A stretch of 64,000 nt of DNA from Postechiella marina (GTDB lineage: Bacteria > Bacteroidota > Bacteroidia > Flavobacteriales > Flavobacteriaceae): positions 592,999 through 656,998 of the forward strand of contig NZ_BAABCA010000003.1 in the NCBI RefSeq assembly GCF_039538365.1, written 5' to 3'. Under the pieces are notes generated by a model, which was not told where the DNA came from, did no database searches, and worked only from the letters and a program-made list of their open reading frames with translations. Every line of letters begins with the position of its first letter. The first letter of the stretch is position 1. Below are positions 17,380 through 25,656 of this stretch, piece by piece. A program made the position numbers and the translations under genes.

Positions 17380-18941
17380 TGAGTGACAAGAAACACATAG
17401 ACCGCTTGTTTCAAGAAAAGTTTAAAGACTTTGAAAAAACACCAAACGATGCTGTTTGGGCTAATATTGAAGCAAAATTAAACGAAAAGAAAAAACGTCG
17501 CGTTATACCTATATGGTGGCGTTACGCTAGCGTAGCTGCGCTTTTACTGCTTTTATTAACTGTTTCCAATTCTTTTTTTAATTACAACTCTAACTCCAGT
17601 GAGCCAACAAATACCATTGTAAACTCCACTAAAAAACCTCAGCCTGTTTTAAAAACTAAAACACCTAAAAACATAACAAAACCAACAATAAATAATACAG
17701 AAAATAAAACAACCGCTGTTGTTAGTAGCAATTTAAACACGTCTAAATTAAACAACACTCCTTCATCAGCTAAAAGTACTAGTAAAAAAGCTATAAATGG
17801 CAACTCTAAAACAACACAAACTGTTGCTAATGCTTCTGTTAAAATTAATTCAAAATCACAAAAAACGAACCGGTTAATTGCTCATCCCTATAAAGTTTCA
17901 GCTAAAATAAACCAATCTAAAAAAGAGAATAGCAATGGTATTGCAAACAATAATTTACAAAAAAAAGACCTTAAGGCTACTTTGCCTTCAAAAACTTCAT
18001 ATAATAAATTTAGCACTATAAATAATACAATTACAACGCCTAGCGCAACACTAGCAAAAACTAATGACACTCAAAATGTAAAAACAAAAGAGAGCTCTTT
18101 AGACCAAAACAGCTTAGAAAAAGAAAAAACAAATACTATTGAAGAGGCTATTGCAGAAAATAAAGAAAGAGCAAACAAAAAAGACGAAAGTAAATTTAAC
18201 AGATGGAGCGTAACTCCAAATGCAGCGCCTGTATATTTTAATACTTTAGGAGAAGGATCATCTATTGCTAGCCAGTTTAACAATAATGGCAAATCTGGAG
18301 AGGTTAATATGAGCTATGGTATTAATGCCAGTTATGCCATTAATAAAAAACTAATTGTACGGTCTGGTATTAACCGAGTAAACCTTGGCTATAACACAAA
18401 TAATGTTGCTGTTTTTGATAAAGCAAATGCTACAACCATTAACTCTTTTTCTTCTATAAAGGGAATTAGCGGAGAGGAAACTATAAATAACGATGCTACA
18501 AAGAGCAACATAGCAACATCGGTTTCTTTAGTTAGCGAAGTAAGCTTAAATGAAGCACCAGAAACTATTGCTTCTGGATCTAGCGCCAATATTAATCAAT
18601 CTTTAGGTTTTATAGAAATTCCTATAGAGTTTCAATATATTGTTTTAGATAAAAAATTAGGATTAAATGTTATTGGAGGTTTTAGCTCTTTCTTTTTAAA
18701 TAACAACGAGTTGTTTTCTGAAACAAACAACTCTCGAACTTTAATAGGCGAAGCTATTAACGTTAATAAAGTAAGCTATAGTGCTAATTTTGGTTTAGGA
18801 TTTAATTATAAAATGACTGAAAAGTTTAATTTAAATTTTGAGCCTATGTTTAAATATCAAATTAACACTTTCGAAAATACATCTGGTAATTTTAAGCCTT
18901 ATTTTATAGGTATTTATACTGGAGTTGGTTTTAAGTTTTAG
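17379..18941 (+). CDS. Membrane-anchored protein with anti-sigma-like N-terminus and barrel-like C-terminus
   Basis: A 520-residue protein. Residues 1-45 are cytosolic (DRLFQEKFKDFEKTPNDAVW), followed by one membrane helix at about 50-65 (YASVAALLLLLL). Residues 70-270 are a low-complexity Asn/Thr/Ser/Lys-rich linker. The C-terminal ~240 residues look like an outer-membrane beta-barrel with alternating strands, ending in Gly-Val-Gly-Phe-Lys-Phe. The single-TM N-terminal layout next to a sigma factor resembles Bacteroidota anti-sigma/OMP-type proteins, but that role is inference. It overlaps the sigma gene by one base. Confidence 0.75.
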   Translation: MSDKKHIDRLFQEKFKDFEKTPNDAVWANIEAKLNEKKKRRVIPIWWRYASVAALLLLLLTVSNSFFNYNSNSSEPTNTIVNSTKKPQPVLKTKTPKNITKPTINNTENKTTAVVSSNLNTSKLNNTPSSAKSTSKKAINGNSKTTQTVANASVKINSKSQKTNRLIAHPYKVSAKINQSKKENSNGIANNNLQKKDLKATLPSKTSYNKFSTINNTITTPSATLAKTNDTQNVKTKESSLDQNSLEKEKTNTIEEAIAENKERANKKDESKFNRWSVTPNAAPVYFNTLGEGSSIASQFNNNGKSGEVNMSYGINASYAINKKLIVRSGINRVNLGYNTNNVAVFDKANATTINSFSSIKGISGEETINNDATKSNIATSVSLVSEVSLNEAPETIASGSSANINQSLGFIEIPIEFQYIVLDKKLGLNVIGGFSSFFLNNNELFSETNNSRTLIGEAINVNKVSYSANFGLGFNYKMTEKFNLNFEPMFKYQINTFENTSGNFKPYFIGIYTGVGFKF

Positions 18942-18960
18942 GTTTTTTGGTTATAATCTA

Positions 18961-19026
18961 GATATTGCTTTTTGAATTTGCCGAAAAGCAATATCGAAAA
19001 AACTGCTCTTCCCCAGAGCAGTTTTT
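18961..19026. terminator. Two hairpins between convergent genes; bidirectional terminator
   Basis: The first hairpin pairs gatattgctttt (18961-18972) with gaaaagcaatatc (18983-18995, one mismatch). The second pairs aaaaactgctct with agagcagttttt around a short loop (18998-19026) and has a T run on the plus strand and an A run before it, so it can act in both directions for the gene at 17379-18941 and plsC. Confidence 0.8.
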
Positions 19027-19762
19027 ATTTTTTGTAAACCTTTAACTGATTTAAAATAACATTTCTAGACTCTGCATTTAAACTTTTTGTATCGGTTACA
19101 GTTAAACCTTTTGTTTCTATAAATTTATGCATTTTAGCTCGCATACGCCCAGGGCTTCCGCTAAAAAAAGTATACGAAAAACGTGTTTTATTATCGGCAA
19201 AAGTTAGTGGCACAATTGGTATTTGGTGGTTTATAGCAAGCCTAAAAGCGCCATCTTTAAAAGCATCTAACTCAATATGTTCTTCTGGCACACCACCTTC
19301 AGGAAAAATGCAAATACTAAGCCCCGATTTTAATCTTTTTTGCGCTCTTAAAAACACTGCTTGCCTACTTTTAGGAGAACTTCTGTCTACCAAAATACAA
19401 GTGCGTTTGTAGAAAAAACCAAAAAGCGGAATTTTTGCTAACTCTGCTTTACCAACAAATACAAACGGATTTTTAACCGCTACCAACATTAACATAATAT
19501 CTGTCATAGAGGTATGGTTGGCTATAAACATATAACTCTTTCCTTTTACAGGAATTTCTTCTCTTTCGAAACGATATCTAAAGCCCATGCCTATTAAGAT
19601 AATTTTAGACCAAAACCGAGCTAACCTAAAAAAATAAGGATACCAAGACTCTTTTAATATCGAAACAAAAAGAATAGGAAACATAATAATTATAGGTAAA
19701 CCCATAACAATGTAAAACCATATACGATATAACAACCAAAAAAGGTATTTAAATACAATCAT
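19025..19762 (-). CDS. plsC: 1-acyl-sn-glycerol-3-phosphate acyltransferase
   Basis: PlsC acylates lysophosphatidic acid at position 2 to make phosphatidic acid at the inner membrane. The 245-residue product has an N-terminal hydrophobic segment (about residues 5-36), the acyltransferase HX4D motif in NHTSMTD (His83, Asp88), a FPEGG motif at about 153-157 and an arginine-containing block VDRSSPKSRQ between them. The family range is broad, so the exact lysophospholipid used is not certain. It is divergent from trpS. Confidence 0.9.
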   Translation of the reverse strand: MIVFKYLFWLLYRIWFYIVMGLPIIIMFPILFVSILKESWYPYFFRLARFWSKIILIGMGFRYRFEREEIPVKGKSYMFIANHTSMTDIMLMLVAVKNPFVFVGKAELAKIPLFGFFYKRTCILVDRSSPKSRQAVFLRAQKRLKSGLSICIFPEGGVPEEHIELDAFKDGAFRLAINHQIPIVPLTFADNKTRFSYTFFSGSPGRMRAKMHKFIETKGLTVTDTKSLNAESRNVILNQLKVYKK

Positions 19763-19785
19763 AACCGTAAAAATACATAATTGTA

Positions 19786-19816
19786 TTGAGCTATTTTGTT
19801 AAAACAATTACCTTTG
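19786..19816 (+). promoter_or_regulatory. Bacteroidota-type promoter for trpS
   Basis: TTG at 19786-19788, a 20-base spacer and tacctttg at 19809-19816 (TAnnTTTG) make a full flavobacterial -33/-7 promoter. It lies inside the longer open frame that begins at 19796, so trpS translation should start downstream, at 19877. Confidence 0.7.
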
Positions 19817-19876
19817 CTCGAAGTAAAAAACTTTAGTTTAATTTTAACGAGATTTCCACTTTCGTGGAACATGTAT

Positions 19877-20845
19877 ATGGCAAGAATACTTACAGGCATA
19901 CAAAGCACAGGAACACCTCATTTAGGAAACATTTTAGGAGCAATACTTCCAGCTATAAAAATGGCAGAAGACCCTAAAAACGATTCGTATTTATTTATAG
20001 CAAACCTGCATACTTTAACTCAAATTAAAGACGCCGATTTGTTACGCCACAACACCTATTCTGTTGCAGCAACTTGGTTAGCTTTTGGTTTAGACATAGA
20101 CAAAACCGTGTTTTATAGACAAAGTGATATTCCTCAAGTAACTGAATTATCTTGGTATTTAAGCTGTTTTTTTCCATATCAACGCTTAACCTTAGCGCAT
20201 GGTTTTAAAGATAAAGCAGACAGGTTAGAAGATGTAAATTCTGGTTTATTTACCTACCCAATGCTTATGGCTGCCGATATTTTATTATACGACGCCAATA
20301 TTATTCCTGTTGGAAAAGACCAACTACAGCACATAGAAATGACACGAGATGTAGCTTCTCGATTTCATGCTAAAATGGGAGAAACTTTTGTTTTACCTGA
20401 AGGAAAAATTCAAGAAAACATTATGCTTATTCCTGGAACTGATGGTAATAAAATGAGCAAAAGCAGAAACAATACCATTAATTTATTTTTAACAGATAAA
20501 AAGCTTAGAAAGCAAATTATGGGTATTCAAACAGATAGCACCCCGCTTGAAGAACCTAAAGATTGGAGTACTTGTAACTGTTTTGCTATTTATAGCTTGT
20601 TAGCAAATGATACGCAAATAAAAACCATGAAAGCCAATTACGAAAATGGAAATTATGGTTACGGACATGCCAAACAAGCCTTATTTGAATTAATTATAGA
20701 AAAATTTGCAACACAACGCGAACGCTATAATTATTACATGAATAACCTTGACGAATTAGATAAAGCTTTAAACCTTGGTGCAGAAAAAGCAAAACAGGTT
20801 GCTAACGATGTTTTAAAACGTGTAAGAGAAAAGGTTGGGTATTAA
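19877..20845 (+). CDS. trpS: Tryptophan--tRNA ligase
   Basis: Class Ic aminoacyl-tRNA synthetase that charges tRNA-Trp. The product from ATG at 19877 is 322 residues and begins MARILTGIQSTGTPHLGN, with the HIGH-equivalent TPHLG and, later, the KMSKS motif NKMSKSRNN. Substrate-binding blocks such as HGFKDK and PVGKDQLQH are present. The open frame extends 81 bases further upstream, but a promoter lies in that stretch and the family N-terminus begins at MARI. It ends convergently with dprA, overlapping it by 4 bases. Confidence 0.95.
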   Translation: MARILTGIQSTGTPHLGNILGAILPAIKMAEDPKNDSYLFIANLHTLTQIKDADLLRHNTYSVAATWLAFGLDIDKTVFYRQSDIPQVTELSWYLSCFFPYQRLTLAHGFKDKADRLEDVNSGLFTYPMLMAADILLYDANIIPVGKDQLQHIEMTRDVASRFHAKMGETFVLPEGKIQENIMLIPGTDGNKMSKSRNNTINLFLTDKKLRKQIMGIQTDSTPLEEPKDWSTCNCFAIYSLLANDTQIKTMKANYENGNYGYGHAKQALFELIIEKFATQRERYNYYMNNLDELDKALNLGAEKAKQVANDVLKRVREKVGY

Positions 20846-21945
20846 ATTACCTCAAACAGCTTACCAGGAAGAGGCCTAACTACACCTTTAAGCTCCATTG
20901 ACAATAATATACTTGCAACCTTAAAAATTGGCATACTACAATGTATGGCAATGGTATCTAAAATTTGTTTATCATTTCCTTTAAGGTAATTATAAATTAC
21001 TTTTTCGGTATCGGTTAACTCTACAAACAACTGTTTTTGTACAACAGGCTTGCTTGTGCTTTCTATTTCCCAACCTAAAATATAAGGCACATCTAACGGA
21101 CTAGTAAGCATATGTGCTTTTTGGAATTTTATTAAATTATTACAGCCCATACTTTGTGTATCTGTAGTTCTTCCTGGAACAGCAAAGACATCGCGATTGT
21201 AAGAGTGCGCTATATCTGCAGTTACTAAACTACCTCCTTTCTCAGCCGATTCTATAACAATAGTAGCTTCGCTTACACCTGCAATAATTCTATTTCGTCT
21301 TAAAAAGTGTTTTCTATCAAAGCCAGCAGAACTCCAAAACTCAGAAAAGAAACCTCCATTCTCATCTACTTTGCTTACATATTTTTTATGCACTTCGGGG
21401 TAAATTCTATTAAAACCATGCGCTAAACACGCCACAGTTTGTAACTTATGTTTTAATGCAGCTTTATGCGCTGTTATATCTGTGCCATAAGCAAAACCAG
21501 AAACAATTACAGGGTTATAAGGCGCCAAAGTTTCTACCAAAGCTTCACAAAAAGCAATACCCTGTGTGGTTATTTTTCTTGCACCTACAATACTTACTAC
21601 ATGGCTTTGCTTTAAGTTAATAGAGCCTGTTTCAAACAAAACAATAGGCCCATCAATACAATGTTTTAATTTATCTGGATAATTAGCATCTTCAAAATAG
21701 GACACCTTAATAGCATTCTTCTTTATAAACTCAAATTCTTTTTCTGCTCTTTTTAATTGATCGTCTCTTTTTAAACCACTTAAAATTACAGAACCAATAC
21801 CATCTATTTTTAGTAAATTTTCGCGTTTTTCGTTTAACACAGCTTCCGGGCTTCCGCAATGAGCAATCAGTTTTTTAGCAATAGTATCGCCAATTTTGGG
21901 TGTGTTTTGTAGTGCTAGAGCGTAAATTAACTCATTTTCTGTCAT
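20842..21945 (-). CDS. dprA: DNA-processing protein DprA
   Basis: DprA (Smf) protects incoming single-stranded DNA and loads RecA during natural transformation. The 367-residue product has an N-terminal helix-hairpin-helix-like segment (KIDGIGSVILSG), the Rossmann-like LOG-related core (SIVGARKIT, VSGFAYGTD, GFNRIYPEVHKK, FSEF, ENAGGSLVTADIA-like SAEKGGSLVTADIA, AVPGR) and a C-terminal winged-helix of the DML1 type (about 305-367). It is a standard full-length form and is convergent with trpS. Confidence 0.95.
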   Translation of the reverse strand: MTENELIYALALQNTPKIGDTIAKKLIAHCGSPEAVLNEKRENLLKIDGIGSVILSGLKRDDQLKRAEKEFEFIKKNAIKVSYFEDANYPDKLKHCIDGPIVLFETGSINLKQSHVVSIVGARKITTQGIAFCEALVETLAPYNPVIVSGFAYGTDITAHKAALKHKLQTVACLAHGFNRIYPEVHKKYVSKVDENGGFFSEFWSSAGFDRKHFLRRNRIIAGVSEATIVIESAEKGGSLVTADIAHSYNRDVFAVPGRTTDTQSMGCNNLIKFQKAHMLTSPLDVPYILGWEIESTSKPVVQKQLFVELTDTEKVIYNYLKGNDKQILDTIAIHCSMPIFKVASILLSMELKGVVRPLPGKLFEVI

Positions 21946-22036
21946 GCTATCGTTTTGGTTTTGAATCTACAAGAAAAGAATTTTTAAACTGTTAATAAAT
22001 ACTTGAGCCTAAATTTTATAAAAAAGTATTATTTTA

Positions 22037-22044
22037 TAACTTTG
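22037..22044 (+). promoter_or_regulatory. Bacteroidota-type -7 element, HU-CCDC81/SPOR gene
   Basis: taactttg matches TAnnTTTG and ends 5 bases before the ATG at 22050. If used, the transcript would be nearly leaderless. Confidence 0.5.
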
Positions 22045-22049
22045 TATTT

Positions 22050-22991
22050 ATGCAATTAGAAACCTACATAAGCGATTTATTATACAGATATGAATGTGTT
22101 ACCGTTCCTGAATTTGGAGCTTTTTTAACACAAAAAACGTCAGCGACTATAAACGAAGCTACGCATGCATTCTATCCTCCTAAAAAAACAATTTCGTTTA
22201 ACGAGCAAATTCGTCAAAACGATGGTTTATTAGCTCATTATATTGCCGATGTAGAGAAAATACCTTTCGAGGAGGCTGCCAACCAAGTTATAAACCGTGT
22301 TAAAAGTTTAAAATCTATTTTAACGCAAGGCGAAACTATTTCTTTTGATAATATAGGCGCATTAAAACTAAATGAAGAAGGTAACATGTTGTTTGAGCCT
22401 TCGTACCATTTAAATTACTTAACAGATGCTTTTGGGCTATCTCAATTTGTATCTCCAGAAGTAACTCGCGAAATATACAAGGAAGAAGTAGAACAAATAG
22501 AAAAAGTAATACCACTTACTGTAACGCCAGAAAAACGTAAATCTAGACCATATTTTAAATATGCAGCTGTAGCATTATTAGCATTAACAATTGGCGGTTT
22601 TGCAGCATCAAATTATTATGTAAATCAAGTTGAAACACATAATCAATTAGCACAAGAAGAAGCCACACAACAACTTGAAACAAAAATTCAAGAAGCTACT
22701 TTTGTTATAGAAAACCCGTTGCCAGCAATTACCTTTAACGTTACCAAACAAACAGGAAACTACCACATTGTTGCAGGAGCTTTTAGAGTTGAAGAAAATT
22801 GTGATAAAAAAATATCTCAATTAAAAGCCGAAGGTTTTAAGGCTAGAAAAATTGGCGCTAACAAATATGGTTTACACCAAGTAGCCTACTCTAGCCACAA
22901 CGATAGACTTGAAGCTCTTAAAGCATTACGAGACATTAAAAAATCTCACAATAAAGATGCTTGGTTGTTGGTAAAGAATTTAAACAATTAA
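22050..22991 (+). CDS. HU-CCDC81 and SPOR domain envelope protein
   Basis: A 313-residue inner-membrane protein. Residues 1-57 and 60-135 form the two HU-CCDC81-like domains (MQLETYISDLLYRYECVTVP; FDNIGALKLNEEGN), one membrane helix follows at about 169-191 (YAAVALLALTIGGFAASNYY) and a SPOR domain is at about 232-310 (YHIVAGAFRVEENCDKKI; KYGLHQVAYSSH). SPOR domains bind denuded glycan strands of septal peptidoglycan, so a cell-division or wall role on the periplasmic side is likely. This domain combination is characteristic of Bacteroidota. Confidence 0.9.
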   Translation: MQLETYISDLLYRYECVTVPEFGAFLTQKTSATINEATHAFYPPKKTISFNEQIRQNDGLLAHYIADVEKIPFEEAANQVINRVKSLKSILTQGETISFDNIGALKLNEEGNMLFEPSYHLNYLTDAFGLSQFVSPEVTREIYKEEVEQIEKVIPLTVTPEKRKSRPYFKYAAVALLALTIGGFAASNYYVNQVETHNQLAQEEATQQLETKIQEATFVIENPLPAITFNVTKQTGNYHIVAGAFRVEENCDKKISQLKAEGFKARKIGANKYGLHQVAYSSHNDRLEALKALRDIKKSHNKDAWLLVKNLNN

Positions 22992-23036
22992 GAATTAATT
23001 CCCGTTTTTTTTACATTTTAAATCGTAAAATCATCA

Positions 23037-23044
23037 TATCTTTG
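23037..23044 (+). promoter_or_regulatory. Bacteroidota-type -7 element, thioesterase gene
   Basis: tatctttg matches TAnnTTTG, 21 bases before the ATG at 23065. No exact TTG was seen 19-20 bases further upstream. Confidence 0.5.
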
Positions 23045-23064
23045 CGCCATCAATAAAAAAAGTG

Positions 23065-23574
23065 ATGCAAGCAAAAACACCCGAACAATCTAGAACGGTT
23101 CTTACAGATATGGTTTTACCAGGTGAAACCAACCCTTTAAATAATTTATTTGGTGGCGAATTACTAGCCAGAATGGATCGCGCAGCAAGTATTGCAGCCA
23201 GACGCCATTCGCGTCGTATTGTAGTTACAGCCTCTGTAAACCATGTTGCCTTTAGTCGTGCTGTGCCTTTAGGCAGTGTTGTAACTGTAGAGGCAAAAGT
23301 ATCTCGAGCTTTTAAAACTTCTATGGAGGTATTTATTGATGTTTGGATTGAAGATCGCGAATCTGGCGATAAAGCAAAAGCAAACGAAGGTATTTACACT
23401 TTTGTTGCTGTAGACGAAACAGGCAGACCTATAGCTGTGCCAGAAATACAACCAGAAACCAAACTAGAAAAAGAACGCTATGATGCTGCTTTAAGACGCA
23501 AACAATTAACCTTATTGTTGTCTGGCAAAATGAAACCAAATGAAGCAACAGAGCTTAAAGCTTTTTTTGAGTAG
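23065..23574 (+). CDS. Acyl-CoA thioesterase (hotdog fold, YciA/BACH-like)
   Basis: A 169-residue cytosolic hotdog-fold enzyme that hydrolyses acyl-CoA. The motif NNLFGGELLARMDRAASIAARRHS (split here: NNLFGGELLARMD then RAASIAARRHS) carries the family Asn and Asp, and VVTASVNHVAFSRAVPLGS is the conserved second block. The start is ATG 23065; an in-frame GTG at 23062 gives one more residue but is less likely. The chain-length preference cannot be told. A bidirectional terminator follows at 23605-23626. Confidence 0.9.
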   Translation: MQAKTPEQSRTVLTDMVLPGETNPLNNLFGGELLARMDRAASIAARRHSRRIVVTASVNHVAFSRAVPLGSVVTVEAKVSRAFKTSMEVFIDVWIEDRESGDKAKANEGIYTFVAVDETGRPIAVPEIQPETKLEKERYDAALRRKQLTLLLSGKMKPNEATELKAFFE

Positions 23575-23604
23575 ACAGAATAATAAGTAAATATAAAAAT
23601 TAAG

Positions 23605-23626
23605 ATTCCTGCAAATGCAGGAATTT
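23605..23626. terminator. Terminator between convergent genes
   Basis: attcctgca (23605-23613) pairs with tgcaggaat (23616-23624), loop aa, flanked by As on the left and Ts on the right. It can end transcription of the thioesterase (plus) and of the EnvC-like gene (minus). Confidence 0.8.
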
Positions 23627-24861
23627 TACATTTTATAGATCCATGATGCTGGATTTTGAGGTTGAGAATCTTTATAAACTGTAAACCTTAAAATGGTATC
23701 GCCATTTAAATGACTAGTGTACACCTCGCCAAGAGCTTGCTTTGTACTTACCTTATCTCCTTTTTTAACAAAGACCTTGGCTAAGTTAGCATAAGCGGTA
23801 ATGTAATTACCGTGGCGCACCATAACAATAATATTGGCATTTTTAATTCTAACTATTTCGCTTACCTCGCCATTAAAAACAGCTCTAGCCTCCGCTCCCT
23901 TTTCGGTGGCAATACGTACACCTTTACTATTAATAATTATAGACCTGTCTATTGGAGAAGGCTGATCGCCAAAACGTACCTTTACCAAACCTTTTTCTAC
24001 AGGCCAAGGTAATTTACCTTTATTAGATATAAAATTAGAAGCTAATACTTTCTCTTCGGCTGTTAAAGAAAAGCTAGATTTACTTACTGTTTTTGGTGTT
24101 CCTGCTTTTTTTCTTGAAGCTGCAATAGCTGCCTTAATAATAGCATCTATTTGCCTATCAATTTTAGCTGCTTCGCGCTGCTTCTGTTTTATTTGCGTTG
24201 CATATAAATTTAAATTTTTCTGTATAGATTTCATCAAATCGTTATGCTGTGCGCGCTCTTTTTCTAGCGATTTTTGTACCTCTTTATTTTCTGCTATAAG
24301 TTTTTCTTTATTCTCTTTTTGTTTTAAAAGGTTTGTATTAACAGCTTGTAATTCTACTGTTTTAGCCTTTATAGTTTCGCCTTGTTCCTTTTGATGGTCT
24401 GAGTATTGTTTTAAATACTGCAAGCGCTTATAAGCCTGTTTAAAACCATCAGACGATAGCAAAAACATAATTCGGCTTTGTTCGTTTTTACTTTTATAAG
24501 ACTTTACAATCATAGCTGCATAATCTTCTTTTAACTGTTTTAGCTCGTCTCGTAAAACTGTAATTTGTTTTTGGTTAGCATTAATCTCTCTAGTTAACAA
24601 GTTTGCTTGTTGGTTAGTTACCTTAACCAAATTACTTAACACACCTATTTTATAATTAAAATCTTCTATTAAAGATAACTCCGATCGCTCTTTGCTTTTT
24701 CCTTGGGAGCGTAATTCTGTAATTTTCTGAATTTCTCGGCGTAGCTCTTGTCGTCTGGTTTCTAAAGCCTTTTGTTTTTGATTTTGAGATATAGCAATAC
24801 CACTAAATAATAAAAATATAATTAGTGCAGATAACTGGAGTATGTTATTGTTTTTAATCAC
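23626..24861 (-). CDS. EnvC-like murein hydrolase activator with degenerate LytM domain
   Basis: A 411-residue secreted or membrane-anchored protein. A signal-like segment at residues 8-26 is followed by a long coiled coil (about 30-240, rich in Gln, Lys and Glu heptads) and a C-terminal LytM/M23 domain (about 290-405). The metal ligands of active M23 peptidases are missing: the HxGxD box reads NSKGVR and the late Tyr-x-His reads YANL, while one His (RHGNYI) remains. This is the pattern of EnvC/NlpD-type activators of amidases, not of active endopeptidases. It overlaps the DUF4292 gene by one base and is in the block with TPR and sugar genes. Confidence 0.88.
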   Translation of the reverse strand: MIKNNNILQLSALIIFLLFSGIAISQNQKQKALETRRQELRREIQKITELRSQGKSKERSELSLIEDFNYKIGVLSNLVKVTNQQANLLTREINANQKQITVLRDELKQLKEDYAAMIVKSYKSKNEQSRIMFLLSSDGFKQAYKRLQYLKQYSDHQKEQGETIKAKTVELQAVNTNLLKQKENKEKLIAENKEVQKSLEKERAQHNDLMKSIQKNLNLYATQIKQKQREAAKIDRQIDAIIKAAIAASRKKAGTPKTVSKSSFSLTAEEKVLASNFISNKGKLPWPVEKGLVKVRFGDQPSPIDRSIIINSKGVRIATEKGAEARAVFNGEVSEIVRIKNANIIVMVRHGNYITAYANLAKVFVKKGDKVSTKQALGEVYTSHLNGDTILRFTVYKDSQPQNPASWIYKM

Positions 24862-25640
24862 TAAAGTTTAATTTTATCAAAGCCCGAAGGTATGTTAAAT
24901 GGAAATCTTAACTCGTTATTTAATGTTACCGATTTAAATTGTAAACCTATTGTGGTTTCATCGTTTCCCTCTACTGCTAAAACCTTTATTAACTCTGGTA
25001 TTTTTTGCCCGCTAACTTCTTGATAAGCTTTATAATCTATTTGCAAATGTCTTAATTCTTTAATTTGAGATAATTGCTGCGAACTTATTTTATAATGTGC
25101 AGGATTTAAAAGAAAAAATATTTCGAATAATTCTCGTTGCTTTTTAGGCTGCAAAACATAATCGTTTTCGTGCATTGACAATTTATAATTCTCATCTTTT
25201 AAATTAAATAAAGCCTCGCCTAACAATAAATTCTGAACTTTTTGAAAATCTAATTCAGTTCCTAACAAATCACTTAAATACTTATAATCACCTTCAAAGT
25301 AAGTGTTATCTAATTTATTATAAAATGCCACGTTATCTGGTGTTATTTTTGCTCTAATTACCGAAAACGGAGCGCTCATCCAAAGCACCTCATCTTTTTT
25401 CATTCTGAAGGACACAGTATGTGTTTGCTCTTTTTTACCTTCGGAATATGTAATTCTTAATTTTGCTTGTAACGTTTTAAATTTTGGTGATAGCTTACTA
25501 TTTTCTTTAATTAACTGCTTTGCAGATAAACCTAAATTTGCTTCGCCTTCATTTATTGTTTTTGATGATTTACAGCCAGAAACAAATAAAAAAGTAATTA
25601 AAATAAGTGCATATAAATAGTGATTATTTTTCGAAAACAT
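24861..25640 (-). CDS. DUF4292 lipoprotein
   Basis: A 259-residue predicted lipoprotein with signal MFSKNNHYLYALILITFLFV and lipobox SGC at about residues 21-23. The mature part has the DUF4292 pattern: a beta-rich LolA/LolB-like fold beginning LSPKFKTLQAKLRITY, with VLWMSAPFSVIRAKI and FEGDYKYLSDLLG. Members are found in Bacteroidota and are thought to act at the outer membrane, but the function is not known. It is one base from the EnvC-like gene and 16 bases from the upstream TPR gene, so it is probably one operon. Confidence 0.85.
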   Translation of the reverse strand: MFSKNNHYLYALILITFLFVSGCKSSKTINEGEANLGLSAKQLIKENSKLSPKFKTLQAKLRITYSEGKKEQTHTVSFRMKKDEVLWMSAPFSVIRAKITPDNVAFYNKLDNTYFEGDYKYLSDLLGTELDFQKVQNLLLGEALFNLKDENYKLSMHENDYVLQPKKQRELFEIFFLLNPAHYKISSQQLSQIKELRHLQIDYKAYQEVSGQKIPELIKVLAVEGNDETTIGLQFKSVTLNNELRFPFNIPSGFDKIKL

Positions 25641-25656
25641 ATAGGGTTTTATTTTA

